From: JBCCXL01 sp039191605
GTDB lineage: Bacteria > Acidobacteriota > Thermoanaerobaculia > Multivoradales > JAHZIX01
Direction: 5' to 3'
NCBI GenBank assembly: GCA_039191605.1
Contig: JBCCXL010000002.1
Location: 62,001 to 126,000, forward strand
DNA: 64,000 nucleotides
Shown here: positions 35,918 through 44,440 of the stretch, one piece after another
Position numbering within the stretch: position 1 is the stretch's first letter
Layout: each line of letters opens with the position of its first letter
The notes under the pieces: model-generated
Databases searched by the model: none
What the model was told of the DNA's origin: nothing
What the model saw: the letters and a program-made list of their open reading frames with translations, nothing else
Position numbers and translations under genes: made by a program

Positions 35918-37098
35918 GAACGCCTCTTCCCGCCGCCGCTAGGGCGTCCCTTGGGACCGCCACCGCGGCCCCCTGGACGGCTCCTGGAGCCGCCACCAGG
36001 CCGACTACCGCCGGAGCGACCGCCACCGGCGCTGGAAGGGCCCCGGCGACCACCGCTCCCCCCACGACCGGGAGCGCCGGCTCCTCGGCCCCTCGGGCTT
36101 TTTCCGGCCTTGGAGCCCGCCCTGCCGGGGCCGCCGGCGGAGCGCCTTCCCGGCCCCGTCGAAGGCTTCCGGGCCCCTGGCTTTCCGGCAGCCGTCTTGC
36201 GGGCTTCGGCCTGCCCCTCCTCTGGACGAGGCCTCCTGGGACGCTTCGGCGGCGCCTTGATGCGACGAGGGATCAGCAGGCGACGGACCTCTTCGGGGGA
36301 GAGCTCCCGCCAATGTCCCGGGGGCAGCCGAGAATCCCGCAGTCCACCGATGGCTACTCGACGCAGCTTGCGCACCGCATGGCCGATGCGCAGAAACATC
36401 TCGCGGATCTGCCGGGTGCGCCCCTCGGTGAGCTCGACGGTGAACCACTCGGTGCCGTCGCTGCCCTGGCCCCTTGGCAGAGTGCGGCGCTCTATTTCCG
36501 CCGGAGCGGTGCGCTTACCGTCCAGCACGATGCCCCGCCTCAGGCGGTCGAGGGCCTTCTCCGAGGGATCTCCGGCGACCTTGACCTCGTAGGTCTTGGT
36601 GCAGCCGTAGCGGGGGTGAGCCACCCGCTGGGCGAAGTCGCCATCGTTGGTCAGCAGCAGCAGGCCGGTGGTCTGGAAATCCAGTCGCCCCACCGTCACC
36701 AGGCCCTTCTGCAGCGCCTTGGGAACCAGATCCAGCACCGTTCGGCGCCCTTCTGGGTCGCTGGTGGTGCTGACCACGTTGGCGGGCTTGTGGAGCAGCA
36801 GGTAGAGGGTCTCCAGCTGGCCGAAGTTGACCCGCTTGCCGTCCACCTTGACGGCGTCTCGGGAGGGGTCCGCCTTGTCCCCGAGGCCGGCGACTCGTCC
36901 GTTGATGGTCACTCGCTTCTGGCGAATCCACTCCTCCACCGCCCGCCGGGACGCCAGGCCGGCACGGGCCAGGAGCTTCTGCACCCGATCGCTGCCGGCG
37001 CTGGGGCGGGAACTGGGGCCGGAGCCGGAATCCGCGCCGGTGTTGGGGGCCGCGGGCTTCGAAGCGCGGGGGCCCTTGCCGCCGTCGGCATCACTCAT
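35914..37098 (-). CDS. rluB: Pseudouridine synthase RsuA/RluB family with basic tail
   Basis: A 394-residue rRNA pseudouridine synthase. An S4 RNA-binding domain (VQKLLARAGLASRRAVEEWI) precedes the catalytic domain, whose aspartate is Asp140 in GRLDFQTTGLLLL. LTEGRTRQIREMF and GLRDSRLPPGHWREL are RluB-like and fit modification of 23S rRNA in the peptidyl transferase region. The last 110 residues are Lys/Arg/Gly-rich (PKRPRRPRPEEG, then RGGSGGR repeats) and probably bind RNA without structure. The ATG at 37098 overlaps the scpB stop by eight bases. RluB next to ScpAB and before cmk is a common order. Confidence 0.93.
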   Translation of the reverse strand: MSDADGGKGPRASKPAAPNTGADSGSGPSSRPSAGSDRVQKLLARAGLASRRAVEEWIRQKRVTINGRVAGLGDKADPSRDAVKVDGKRVNFGQLETLYLLLHKPANVVSTTSDPEGRRTVLDLVPKALQKGLVTVGRLDFQTTGLLLLTNDGDFAQRVAHPRYGCTKTYEVKVAGDPSEKALDRLRRGIVLDGKRTAPAEIERRTLPRGQGSDGTEWFTVELTEGRTRQIREMFLRIGHAVRKLRRVAIGGLRDSRLPPGHWRELSPEEVRRLLIPRRIKAPPKRPRRPRPEEGQAEARKTAAGKPGARKPSTGPGRRSAGGPGRAGSKAGKSPRGRGAGAPGRGGSGGRRGPSSAGGGRSGGSRPGGGSRSRPGGRGGGPKGRPSGGGKRRS

Positions 37099-37981
37099 TG
37101 CCGGTCTCCTCTTCGGGGTCTTCGTCCATGTCGCCATCGTTGGCTGAATTGTCGTTGGCTGGGTCGTCTTCACCTAGGCCGTCACCGCTCTCGTCATCCG
37201 CCTCGTCGAGGGCTTCGATCTCGTCACCCTCCGAGGAAGCAACGATCGCCGCTTCTTCAGCGAGCTCCTGCTCCATGGCCTGGGCTCGCTCTTCCTCGAT
37301 GCTCTCCTGCTCCTGACGCTCCGCCGAATCCGCTTCCGCCTGCTCCGCCGCGGCTGCTTCCTGCAGCATCGCTTCCTCGCTGTCCACGCCCCCCAGCAGC
37401 TCGCCGAGACCTTCTCCGGCGGCCGCCAGAGCCTCCTCGAATTCTTCCAGGGGCGGAAGGTCCTTGAGATTCTTGAGGCCGAAATGCACCAGGAACTCCT
37501 GGGTGGTGGCGTAGAGGAAGGGCTTGCCGACGACCTCCTTGCGGCCGGCGATGCGCACCATCCGCCGCTCCAGCAGGGTCTTCAGCACGCCGGCGGGGTT
37601 GACCCCTCGCAGCTCCTGAATCTCCGGCGAGGTCACCGGCTGGCGATAGGCGACGATGGCCAGGGTCTCGAGAGCGCCCATGGAGAGCTTCTTGGCGTTG
37701 GAGGCCTCGAAGAAGCGGCGCAGCCACTCATTGAGGTCCGGCCGGGTGACGAAGCGCAGGCCGCCCGCCACCTCCTCCAGGAACACGCCGCGGCCGCTGG
37801 CCTCGTGGACCTGGGAGGGGCCGTAGCGCTGCAGCAGGCGCTCCAGCGCCGCCGCCGCCGCCGGCTGCTCCGCCTCGCTGAAGATCGACAGCAGCCGTCC
37901 CCGGGAAACCGGGTCGGGGGAGACGAAGAGCACCGCCTCGAGGGCCGCCTCGTAGAGAACGCTGGAATCGGAATCGTGCAT
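37091..37981 (-). CDS. scpB: Segregation and condensation protein B
   Basis: A 296-residue ScpB. The two winged helices cover about 1-185: AALEAVLFVSPDPVSRGRL opens the first and AIVAYRQPVTSPEIQELRGVN, then YATTQEFLVHFGLKNLKDLP, are the most conserved blocks. ScpB binds ScpA and SMC to organise chromosomes. The last 100 residues are a strongly acidic tail absent from shorter ScpB proteins. The ATG at 37981 has AGGG six bases upstream; a TTG at 37987 overlapping the scpA stop is an alternative. The order scpA, scpB, rluB is widespread. Confidence 0.95.
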   Translation of the reverse strand: MHDSDSSVLYEAALEAVLFVSPDPVSRGRLLSIFSEAEQPAAAAALERLLQRYGPSQVHEASGRGVFLEEVAGGLRFVTRPDLNEWLRRFFEASNAKKLSMGALETLAIVAYRQPVTSPEIQELRGVNPAGVLKTLLERRMVRIAGRKEVVGKPFLYATTQEFLVHFGLKNLKDLPPLEEFEEALAAAGEGLGELLGGVDSEEAMLQEAAAAEQAEADSAERQEQESIEEERAQAMEQELAEEAAIVASSEGDEIEALDEADDESGDGLGEDDPANDNSANDGDMDEDPEEETGNE

Positions 37982-37983
37982 CG

Positions 37984-38907
37984 TCAACCCTGAATCGTCG
38001 CCAGCTCCGCGGCGTCCGTCTCCCGCGTGGTGCGGTAAAGCAGTAGCTCACCGCTCTCGGTTTGGTGCAGCCGTAGGAGGCTCAGCTTGGTGAGCTCCAG
38101 CACGGCCAAAAAGGCCGCCACCGCTTCGCTGCGGCAGCTCAGGGAGCGTAGATCGTCGAGAAGATCGAGGGGTCGGCCGGGGTCCAGCCGCTGCAGCAGG
38201 CGGTGGACCTGATCCCGCACGCTGTAGCTCTCCCCCCGCAGGTGCATCGGCGGCGGATGCTCGCGATCGTAGCGATCCAGCACCGTCTTCAGCGCCTTCA
38301 TCAAGTCAAAGAGAGAGAGGTCTCCGAGATCCATCGCCTCTTCCTGATCGTCGCTGACCTTCGGCGGCTCGGCGTCCCGAGTCCACATGCCCAGCCGCAG
38401 GCGCTCCACCTCCGCCAGCTCCTGGGCCGCCTCCTTGAGGCGCTGATACTCCAGCAGCCGCTGCACCAGCACCTCCCGGGGATCCTCTTCCGGCTCGTCC
38501 TCGTCGCTCTTCGGCTTCGGCAGCAGCAGGCGGCTCTTGAGCTGGATCAGCAGCGCCGCTTCGTAGATGAACTCGGCGGCGATATCGAGATCCAGCTCCT
38601 CCATCAGCTGCAGGTAGGCGTGGAATTGATCGCACACCAGGGCCACGGGGATGTCTTGGATCTCCAGCTCGTTGAGCTTGATCAGGTGGAGCAGCAGGTC
38701 CAGCGGACCGTCGAAGGTCGGCAGCTGCACCCGCCAGGAGTCCGGCAGCAGCGAGACGTTGCGCTCCCGGAAGCTGCTCTCCTTGGGATGCCGACGAGAG
38801 GCCTCCACCGAGTCCGCTGAGTCCGCGTCCCCATCGAGGACGTCGTCAGGAGCTCCGTCCACCGCGAACAGCTCCCCCTCCTCCGTCAGGCTCTCTTCGC
38901 CGGACAT
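37984..38907 (-). CDS. scpA: Segregation and condensation protein A
   Basis: A 307-residue kleisin subunit. FDGPLDLLLHLIKLNELEIQDIPVALV is the classic ScpA start, followed by AAEFIYEAALLIQLKSRLLLP and, near the end, EAVAAFLAVLELTKLSLLRLHQ. It bridges SMC heads and ScpB. The ATG at 38907 overlaps the stop of the upstream GT2 gene (ATGA), and longer upstream frames are rejected as they read into that gene. The N-terminal 60 residues are acidic and disordered. Confidence 0.95.
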   Translation of the reverse strand: MSGEESLTEEGELFAVDGAPDDVLDGDADSADSVEASRRHPKESSFRERNVSLLPDSWRVQLPTFDGPLDLLLHLIKLNELEIQDIPVALVCDQFHAYLQLMEELDLDIAAEFIYEAALLIQLKSRLLLPKPKSDEDEPEEDPREVLVQRLLEYQRLKEAAQELAEVERLRLGMWTRDAEPPKVSDDQEEAMDLGDLSLFDLMKALKTVLDRYDREHPPPMHLRGESYSVRDQVHRLLQRLDPGRPLDLLDDLRSLSCRSEAVAAFLAVLELTKLSLLRLHQTESGELLLYRTTRETDAAELATIQG

Positions 38908-39938
38908 CACGCGCCGCCCTCCGCGGCTCGGCTTTCGATCTCGCCTTGGGCCGACGGCACCGCCGGCAGCGGCGCCCGCAGCCCGTCCAGCACGCCACGC
39001 CCTTTCGACACCACGCTGCGCAGATTGCCCTTCGGCAGCTCCCGCACTCCCGCCGCCGGCAGCGCCAGGAGGTTCGCCAGCACGAAGCGCAGCAGCCCCC
39101 ACGGCCGACCGTGGCGACGGGCGAAGATCGCGTTGCTGCGCCCGGTGTGGAAGGTCTTCAGCGGCGTGTAGGAGCCCGCCGTCGACGCCGCCACCTTATG
39201 CCACAGCACGCTGCCGGGCTCGTAGCGCAGCCGGTAGCCGAGATCCATCGCCCGGCGGCACCAGTCGGCGTCGTCGACGTTGATGAAATACACCGGGTCC
39301 AGCGGCCCCACCGCCTCCATGGCGTCTCGGGGCACCATCAGGCAGCAGGTGGTGAGATAAGTCACGTCCCGGGGCTGGCTGAAGCGCGGTCCGTCCAGCT
39401 CGCCGCGCCCCCATTCCTGGGTCACCGTCTCCCGCCACCGCAGCTCGCCGCCGGCGGCCCACAGGCGCTCCGCCGGCTGGTGATAGAAGATCTTCGGCCC
39501 CGATGCCGCTACTTCCGGGTCCAGGCAGGCCTGAATCAGCGGCTCGAGGAAATCCTCCGCCACCTCCACGTCGGTGTTGAGGAGCAGCAGCCAGCCCACC
39601 TCGGGGCTTTGGAGGGCGTGGCGAATGCCCGCCAGGTTGCCCCCCGCAAAGCCCAGGTTCTTGCCCGTCTCGACGATCTCCAGATCAGGATGAGCCTGCC
39701 GCAGGCGCTCCACGGAATTGTCCGTGGAGCCGTTGTCCACCACCAGCGGCCGCAGCCTCGAATCCCCCACCTTCTCCAGGCTCGCCAGGGTATCGAGAGT
39801 ATCGTCGGCGCCGTTCCAGTTGATCAGGACGACGGAGACGGGGGCGCGGGGGTCCCGCACCGCGCTCGCGGTGGATGGGTTCGAGGAGGGGCTCATGCTC
39901 GAGGGATCAAGAAGATTTCTTCGGTCGGCGGGCGCCAT
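38907..39938 (-). CDS. Glycosyltransferase family 2, rhamnosyltransferase-like
   Basis: A GT2 enzyme of about 343 residues. VSVVLINWNGADDTLDTLASL, VVDNGSTDNSVERL, GKNLGFAGGNLAGIRHAL and LLLLNTDVEVAEDFLEPL are the standard order for WcaA/rhamnosyl-type enzymes. The region VDDADWCRRAMDLGYRL holds the acceptor-side catalytic residues. The ATG at 39938 is given; an ATG at 39896 is as good and neither has a clear ribosome site. Its stop is coupled to scpA, which is unusual company and probably reflects read-through rather than shared function. Confidence 0.82.
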   Translation of the reverse strand: MAPADRRNLLDPSSMSPSSNPSTASAVRDPRAPVSVVLINWNGADDTLDTLASLEKVGDSRLRPLVVDNGSTDNSVERLRQAHPDLEIVETGKNLGFAGGNLAGIRHALQSPEVGWLLLLNTDVEVAEDFLEPLIQACLDPEVAASGPKIFYHQPAERLWAAGGELRWRETVTQEWGRGELDGPRFSQPRDVTYLTTCCLMVPRDAMEAVGPLDPVYFINVDDADWCRRAMDLGYRLRYEPGSVLWHKVAASTAGSYTPLKTFHTGRSNAIFARRHGRPWGLLRFVLANLLALPAAGVRELPKGNLRSVVSKGRGVLDGLRAPLPAVPSAQGEIESRAAEGGA

Positions 39939-40027
39939 AGGGGCAAACCGCAAGCCGACAGTATACCAGTCAGAAGGGCCTCAGGAAACGCAAGGGAGGT
40001 TCCCCGGCGACGGCTCCAGGGCTCTCA

Positions 40028-40079
40028 GAACGGGCGCTTAGGACAGGCGCTCAGGACAGGCGCTCAGGACAGGCGCTCA
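40028..40079 (-). repeat. 13-base tandem repeat over a stop codon
   Basis: GGACAGGCGCTCA is perfect at 40041-40053, 40054-40066 and 40067-40079, with a degenerate fourth copy at 40028-40040. The stop of the membrane protein (40064-40066) lies at the end of the middle perfect copy, so the outer copies repeat the same TGA. Confidence 0.88.
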
Positions 40080-40627
40080 GCCAGCCCTCGGCGCAGTCGC
40101 CGATCCGCCACCAAAGCCCACCAGCCAAAAACAAGGGCTGCTCCCTGACTGCAGACACAAAGCCAGAAGGCGAAGCCGTGGCTCCAAGGCGGTAGCTGAC
40201 CGATGAGCACCGCCGGCCCCAACAAGAACGAGGCGATCAAGCTACCGGTAGCGACGATGAGCGCCGCGAGAGCCTTACGGCCCCAGCGCCAGCGATTCTT
40301 CTCGAGCCGCGGAAGAAGGCCCTTCCACCGACGAAGCTGGCGGCCCATCGCGATGAGGTAGATCCCTACCCACCCGTTGGCAAAGAGCAGAGGCAGCGTC
40401 GCCGCGACGGCCCAGAGTAATTTTCGCTGGCGCTCCCGCAGCAGCGGATCAAAGGCGTAGCTGCTCTGCCCGGTGAAGGCGAAGATACCCAGCCCGATCA
40501 CGCCGATGACGAGCAGGATCGCTCCGAAGCGACCAGGCCACCACGACGGCGCGGGCCCAGTCTTCGGCGCCCCTTCACCGTTCCCGGGTGATCGCTCGCT
40601 GGGGGATGAAGTATGCCCTTCGCTCAT
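40064..40627 (-). CDS. Four-helix membrane protein of unknown function
   Basis: A 187-residue protein with four predicted membrane helices (about 33-54, 72-97, 115-140 and 148-168), a disordered N-terminus rich in Ser, Gly and Pro, and a basic end. The ATG at 40627 overlaps the stop of the GT4 gene (ATGA) and has AGGAG six bases upstream, which fixes the start and shows coupling. A helical RRWKGLLPRLEKNRWRWGRK cytoplasmic loop is notable for Trp and Arg. No family is recognised. Its last codons lie inside a tandem repeat. Confidence 0.75.
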   Translation of the reverse strand: MSEGHTSSPSERSPGNGEGAPKTGPAPSWWPGRFGAILLVIGVIGLGIFAFTGQSSYAFDPLLRERQRKLLWAVAATLPLLFANGWVGIYLIAMGRQLRRWKGLLPRLEKNRWRWGRKALAALIVATGSLIASFLLGPAVLIGQLPPWSHGFAFWLCVCSQGAALVFGWWALVADRRLRRGLAERLS

Positions 40628-42021
40628 CACGTTCTCCTGTCTAGACGATCTTGGATCAATTGCTGCCAGCGGGAGGCCCCGTGCCGCGGTCGATACAGAG
40701 CCTCGAGGCGCCGCCGCCCCGCCGCTCCCCGCTGACGGGCCATCGCCCCTTCTTCGGCCAGGGTTTCTTCCAGAGCCTTCGCCAGGGACGCGGCATCTTC
40801 CGGCGGCACCAGCCAGCCGGTCTCCTCGACTCCCCTCTTGCTCTCCTCGGCCCAAAACTCCGTGAGCTCCTTCAGCTCCGTGGAGAGCCCCGATTCTTCT
40901 CGCCAGCGGCAATCCACCACCACCTCCGGGATCCCGCTCACCGCGCTCGCCACCACCGGCACGCCGGCCTCCATCGCCTCCAGGATCACCAGCGGCATCC
41001 CCTCGTAGGTCGAGGGCACCACCAGCGCCCGGGCCCGGGCCAGCAGCCATCGCACCTCGCCAGCACTGGCTCGCCCCAGCAGCCGCACCGAATCCTTCAG
41101 CCCCAGGCGATCCCGGGCGGCCTCGATGGCCGGGCGATGCTCTCCGTCCCCCACCACCAGCAGGCGCGGCAGCTCGGGCCCACCCTCCTCCCGTCGCCGC
41201 TGGCGCATGCGCGCCAGAGCCTCCAGCAGAACCTCGACTCCTTTACGGACCCGCAGCCGGCCGACAAAGAGGAAGAAGCCCCCGGGCTCCTGCGATGTCC
41301 CTTCCGCTGTGTTCCCAGTCGTGTTCTCAGGCGTATGTGCCATCGCGGTGTCCATGGGGACTGGTTCCACCGCTAGCCCACCGGTGACGTTGGGCAACAC
41401 CGTCGCCTCCGAAACTCCGTAGTCCTGCCTCAACTCCGCGGCGGTCACCAGACTGGGAGCCAGCACGAGATCCGCCTGGCGCGCCGTCCACTGCCCCAGG
41501 GCGACCTGGAGCGGCGCCTTGAAGCGCAGGAAGCGGCGCTCCACGGCCCCGGGTTCGGAAATCACCCGGTCACCGTCCCGCAGCGGCCGCACCACCGCCA
41601 CCTCGCGGCGATAGCTCACCTGCTGGAGGGCGACCAAGAAGAGCTTCCGCCGCAGGGACCAGCGCAAAGCCCGGGCCACCGCCGCCGCCAGAGCGCCGTC
41701 ACTCTCGTGGACCTGCACCACGTCCGGCCTCCAGCTCGCTACGGCGCGCAGCGTCGGCCCCATCACCGCCAGCGGAAAGAGCACCTTGGGACCACGAGCG
41801 CCGCCGGGGCCGCGCCCCAGCACGCGCACCTCGTGCCCTAGGGCCCGCAGCCCGCTGGCCAGCTGTAGCACCTGCTCCCCGACGCCGGAAACGTCCTTCG
41901 GCGGCAGGGTGTTGGCGATCAGCAGGACCCTCAGCCGGGAACCCGCCACGGATTCCCCGGCGCCTGCCCCCGGCAGACTCTCGGAGCCCGTCGGGTCCGA
42001 GCTTCCTGCGCTGCCGCTCAC
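40627..42021 (-). CDS. Glycosyltransferase family 4 protein
   Basis: A 464-residue GT-B enzyme. LIANTLPPKDVSGVGEQVLQLASGLRALGHEV is the acceptor-domain start and GGFFLFVGRLRVRKGVEVLLEAL with LVVPSTYEGMPLVILEAMEAGVPVV the GT4 donor domain. The middle contains a low-complexity stretch (MDTAMAHTPENTTGNTAEGT). The GTG at 42021 overlaps the stop of the cNMP/FHA sensor (GTGA), and the membrane protein follows with ATGA, so three genes form one coupled set. The glycan made is unknown. Confidence 0.85.
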   Translation of the reverse strand: MSGSAGSSDPTGSESLPGAGAGESVAGSRLRVLLIANTLPPKDVSGVGEQVLQLASGLRALGHEVRVLGRGPGGARGPKVLFPLAVMGPTLRAVASWRPDVVQVHESDGALAAAVARALRWSLRRKLFLVALQQVSYRREVAVVRPLRDGDRVISEPGAVERRFLRFKAPLQVALGQWTARQADLVLAPSLVTAAELRQDYGVSEATVLPNVTGGLAVEPVPMDTAMAHTPENTTGNTAEGTSQEPGGFFLFVGRLRVRKGVEVLLEALARMRQRRREEGGPELPRLLVVGDGEHRPAIEAARDRLGLKDSVRLLGRASAGEVRWLLARARALVVPSTYEGMPLVILEAMEAGVPVVASAVSGIPEVVVDCRWREESGLSTELKELTEFWAEESKRGVEETGWLVPPEDAASLAKALEETLAEEGAMARQRGAAGRRRLEALYRPRHGASRWQQLIQDRLDRRT

Positions 42022-42791
42022 TTCACGTGGAAGGTGAGGGCCACCATGCCGAAGCGCACCTCGTCACCGTCCCGCGCTTCCACCGGCTCGCCGGTTTCCA
42101 GACGAACGCCGCGAACGAAGGTGCCGTTCATCGTCCCGATACTCTCCACCACGTAGAACTTCGATCCGCGGCGAAAGACCTTGGCGTGACGGCGGCTGGT
42201 GGAGCGCTGGCTGTCCACCGCCGTGAGATCGATGCCGGGGTAGATGCCCGTCACCGGATCCTTACGGCCGACGGTGGTCTCCTCCCCTTCGAGGAGGTGG
42301 AACTCCATCCCGGACTTCTCGTGGATCAGCTGCTCAGGACCGAATTTTCGCTCCCGCTGAGAATCGGCGGTGGTCATTTCCGCCGAGGTCACCGAGACCG
42401 GAGCTCCATCGCCGCGCACCATGCCCTTCAGCAGCTCGTCCATCTCCCGCAGGCGGCGGGAGAATTTGCGCATGATGCGAATCGCGATCTCGGGATCCGC
42501 CCGCAGCATCTGGGTGAACTTGCTGCCGTTGATGGGCACCAGCTTGACGTCCGTCAGCGAGCGCGCCGCGGCGTTGCGGGGGCGATCGTCCAGCAGCGAC
42601 ATCTCGCCGAAGAAGTCTCCCTTCTCCAGCACCGCCAGGCGCTTATTTTCCTTCCCCACCCGATGCAAGATCTCCACCTGCCCATCGTGAATGATGAACA
42701 TCTCGGTGCCCAGCTCCCCCTGCTGGAAGATGTAGTCGCCCGCGGGCACATCCAGGATAGGGGTGGACTTCACGGACTTGGACTCACTCAT
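42018..42791 (-). CDS. Cyclic-nucleotide-binding and FHA domain protein
   Basis: A 257-residue cytoplasmic sensor. Residues 10-115 are a CAP-type cyclic nucleotide domain with GDFFGEMSLLDDRPRNAAARS at 58-78; the Glu63 and Arg72 positions suit binding of a cyclic nucleotide. Residues 172-257 are an FHA phosphothreonine-binding domain with GRKD, STSRRHAK and GTMNGTFVRG. There is no DNA-binding helix. Such proteins link second messengers to Ser/Thr kinase signalling. The ATG at 42791 is chosen over a TTG at 42815. It heads a coupled set with a GT4 and a membrane protein, so it may tune that glycan step. Confidence 0.88.
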   Translation of the reverse strand: MSESKSVKSTPILDVPAGDYIFQQGELGTEMFIIHDGQVEILHRVGKENKRLAVLEKGDFFGEMSLLDDRPRNAAARSLTDVKLVPINGSKFTQMLRADPEIAIRIMRKFSRRLREMDELLKGMVRGDGAPVSVTSAEMTTADSQRERKFGPEQLIHEKSGMEFHLLEGEETTVGRKDPVTGIYPGIDLTAVDSQRSTSRRHAKVFRRGSKFYVVESIGTMNGTFVRGVRLETGEPVEARDGDEVRFGMVALTFHVK

Positions 42792-42869
42792 GGCTGGAGA
42801 TCTCGCGATAGCCAATGCGCCGAGGCGCGGAGAAGAGCTTCGAAGGCAGCGGGAATAGCAACGGGACGC

Positions 42870-43886
42870 TCAGCTCGTCGGGAAGCGATCCTCGAGGGTC
42901 AGCCAGCCAGCGGCCGGGCTGGTCTCTTGGGAGCTTCCGTCACGGAGCGCCCCGGAAGGGCCGCCATGGGAGGTCGAGGGAGCTTCAATGCGGGCCCAAA
43001 GGCCCAAGGGCAGGGTGAGGTTGGGAGCGCGATGCCCTGCAGGGAAGTGATCCAAGATGGGCCAAGTCTCGGCGTCGCCGATCCTCGGTGCCGCCTCCCG
43101 AAGGGAGGTCGATGCCAGACGCTGCCAGGCGTCGACGGGGTCCTCACGATCGCTCCTACCCCAGTCGATATGCCCTATCAGCATGCCAGCAATAGATTGG
43201 AGACTACCGGAGAGCCGTAGGTGGGTCAACATTCGATCCAGGCGGAAAAGAGGCTCATGAATCTCCTCCCAAAAGAGCACCGATCCGGCGAAATCCGGGG
43301 AGTATTCCGTCCCCTGGAGGGCCACCAGCAAACTCAGGCAACCGCCCAGAAGGGGGCCCTCCGCAACGCCTTCCCGGGTGGCTCCGGAGACCGCCAAGCG
43401 CTGCGGATAGCGCCCCGCCAGGGCGCTGAGAAAGCTGGTCTCCTCCTCTGGGGTCAAACCGCGGGCAAGATCCGCCGCCACCATCGGACCGTGGAAGGCG
43501 ACCCAGCCGAGCTTGGAGACCACCTGGAGCAGGAAAGGTGTCAGATCGGAGTAGCCGACGAAGGCTCGGGGGCGCCGGGCGATGAGCTCCCAATCCAGCC
43601 TCGGCAGCAGTCGCAGCACGCCGTGCCCGCCGCGGGCGAAGATCACCGCGTCGATGGAGGGGTCTGCCACCAGACGATGGAAGGCCTCCAGCCGCTCCTC
43701 GTCGGTACCGGCGAAGAGGCTCCACCGGGAGTCGAGATTGACCGCCGGCACCACCTCGAAGCCCAGGGCCTCCAGCGCCCGAATACCGCGCCGCAGCCGC
43801 GCCGGATCCACCGGTCCCGAGAGCGCCGCAACGCCGATTCGACTGCCGGGGCCGAGGGGGGGCGGGAGCTGAGGGGTGGGGATCAT
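42870..43886 (-). CDS. ldcA: LD-carboxypeptidase (S66 family)
   Basis: A 338-residue serine peptidase that trims the terminal D-alanine from tetrapeptides during peptidoglycan recycling. The opening RIGVAALSGPVDPARL, the ARGGHGVLRLLP block and the nucleophile Ser113 in VGYSDLTPFL are family features. The catalytic Glu is in LFWEEIHEPLFRLDRML and the His in HFPAGHRAPNLTLPLG. No signal peptide is seen, so it is cytoplasmic as in E. coli. The ATG at 43886 is followed upstream by a 21-base repeat and then the RNase P RNA. Confidence 0.9.
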   Translation of the reverse strand: MIPTPQLPPPLGPGSRIGVAALSGPVDPARLRRGIRALEALGFEVVPAVNLDSRWSLFAGTDEERLEAFHRLVADPSIDAVIFARGGHGVLRLLPRLDWELIARRPRAFVGYSDLTPFLLQVVSKLGWVAFHGPMVAADLARGLTPEEETSFLSALAGRYPQRLAVSGATREGVAEGPLLGGCLSLLVALQGTEYSPDFAGSVLFWEEIHEPLFRLDRMLTHLRLSGSLQSIAGMLIGHIDWGRSDREDPVDAWQRLASTSLREAAPRIGDAETWPILDHFPAGHRAPNLTLPLGLWARIEAPSTSHGGPSGALRDGSSQETSPAAGWLTLEDRFPTS

Positions 43887-43905
43887 CGGAAGCTGGGGAG
43901 CGAGA

Positions 43906-43943
43906 CGGGCTCGCTGAATTGAGAGGCGGGCTCGCTGAATTGA
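43906..43943 (-). repeat. Two-copy 21-base tandem repeat next to rnpB
   Basis: CGGGCTCGCTGAATTGA is identical at 43906-43922 and 43927-43943. It lies between the 3' end of RNase P RNA and the LD-carboxypeptidase start. Confidence 0.8.
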
Positions 43944-43946
43944 AGG

Positions 43947-44333
<387 letters not shown>

Positions 44334-44339
44334 GCCTAG

Positions 44340-44345
44340 TCTATA
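44340..44345 (-). promoter_or_regulatory. Candidate -10 box for rnpB
   Basis: TATAGA on the minus strand lies seven to ten bases above the first base of the P1 helix, the right distance for a -10 element. No good -35 box was found 16-18 bases further up. Confidence 0.35.
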
Positions 44346-44440
44346 CCCCGCGCACCCCGGAGCGTAGGCTCTTCGAGTCCTCGAGCAGTCCCTCGCCGGC
44401 AGCCCTTGAATTGCCGTCAGCTTTTGCCTGCCAGCGTCCT

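Noticed and set aside
38908..39102. Upstream extension of ScpA
   Set aside because: The extra 65 residues are Gly/Ala/Arg-rich and read antiframe through the GT2 gene; the ATG at 38907 overlaps its stop.
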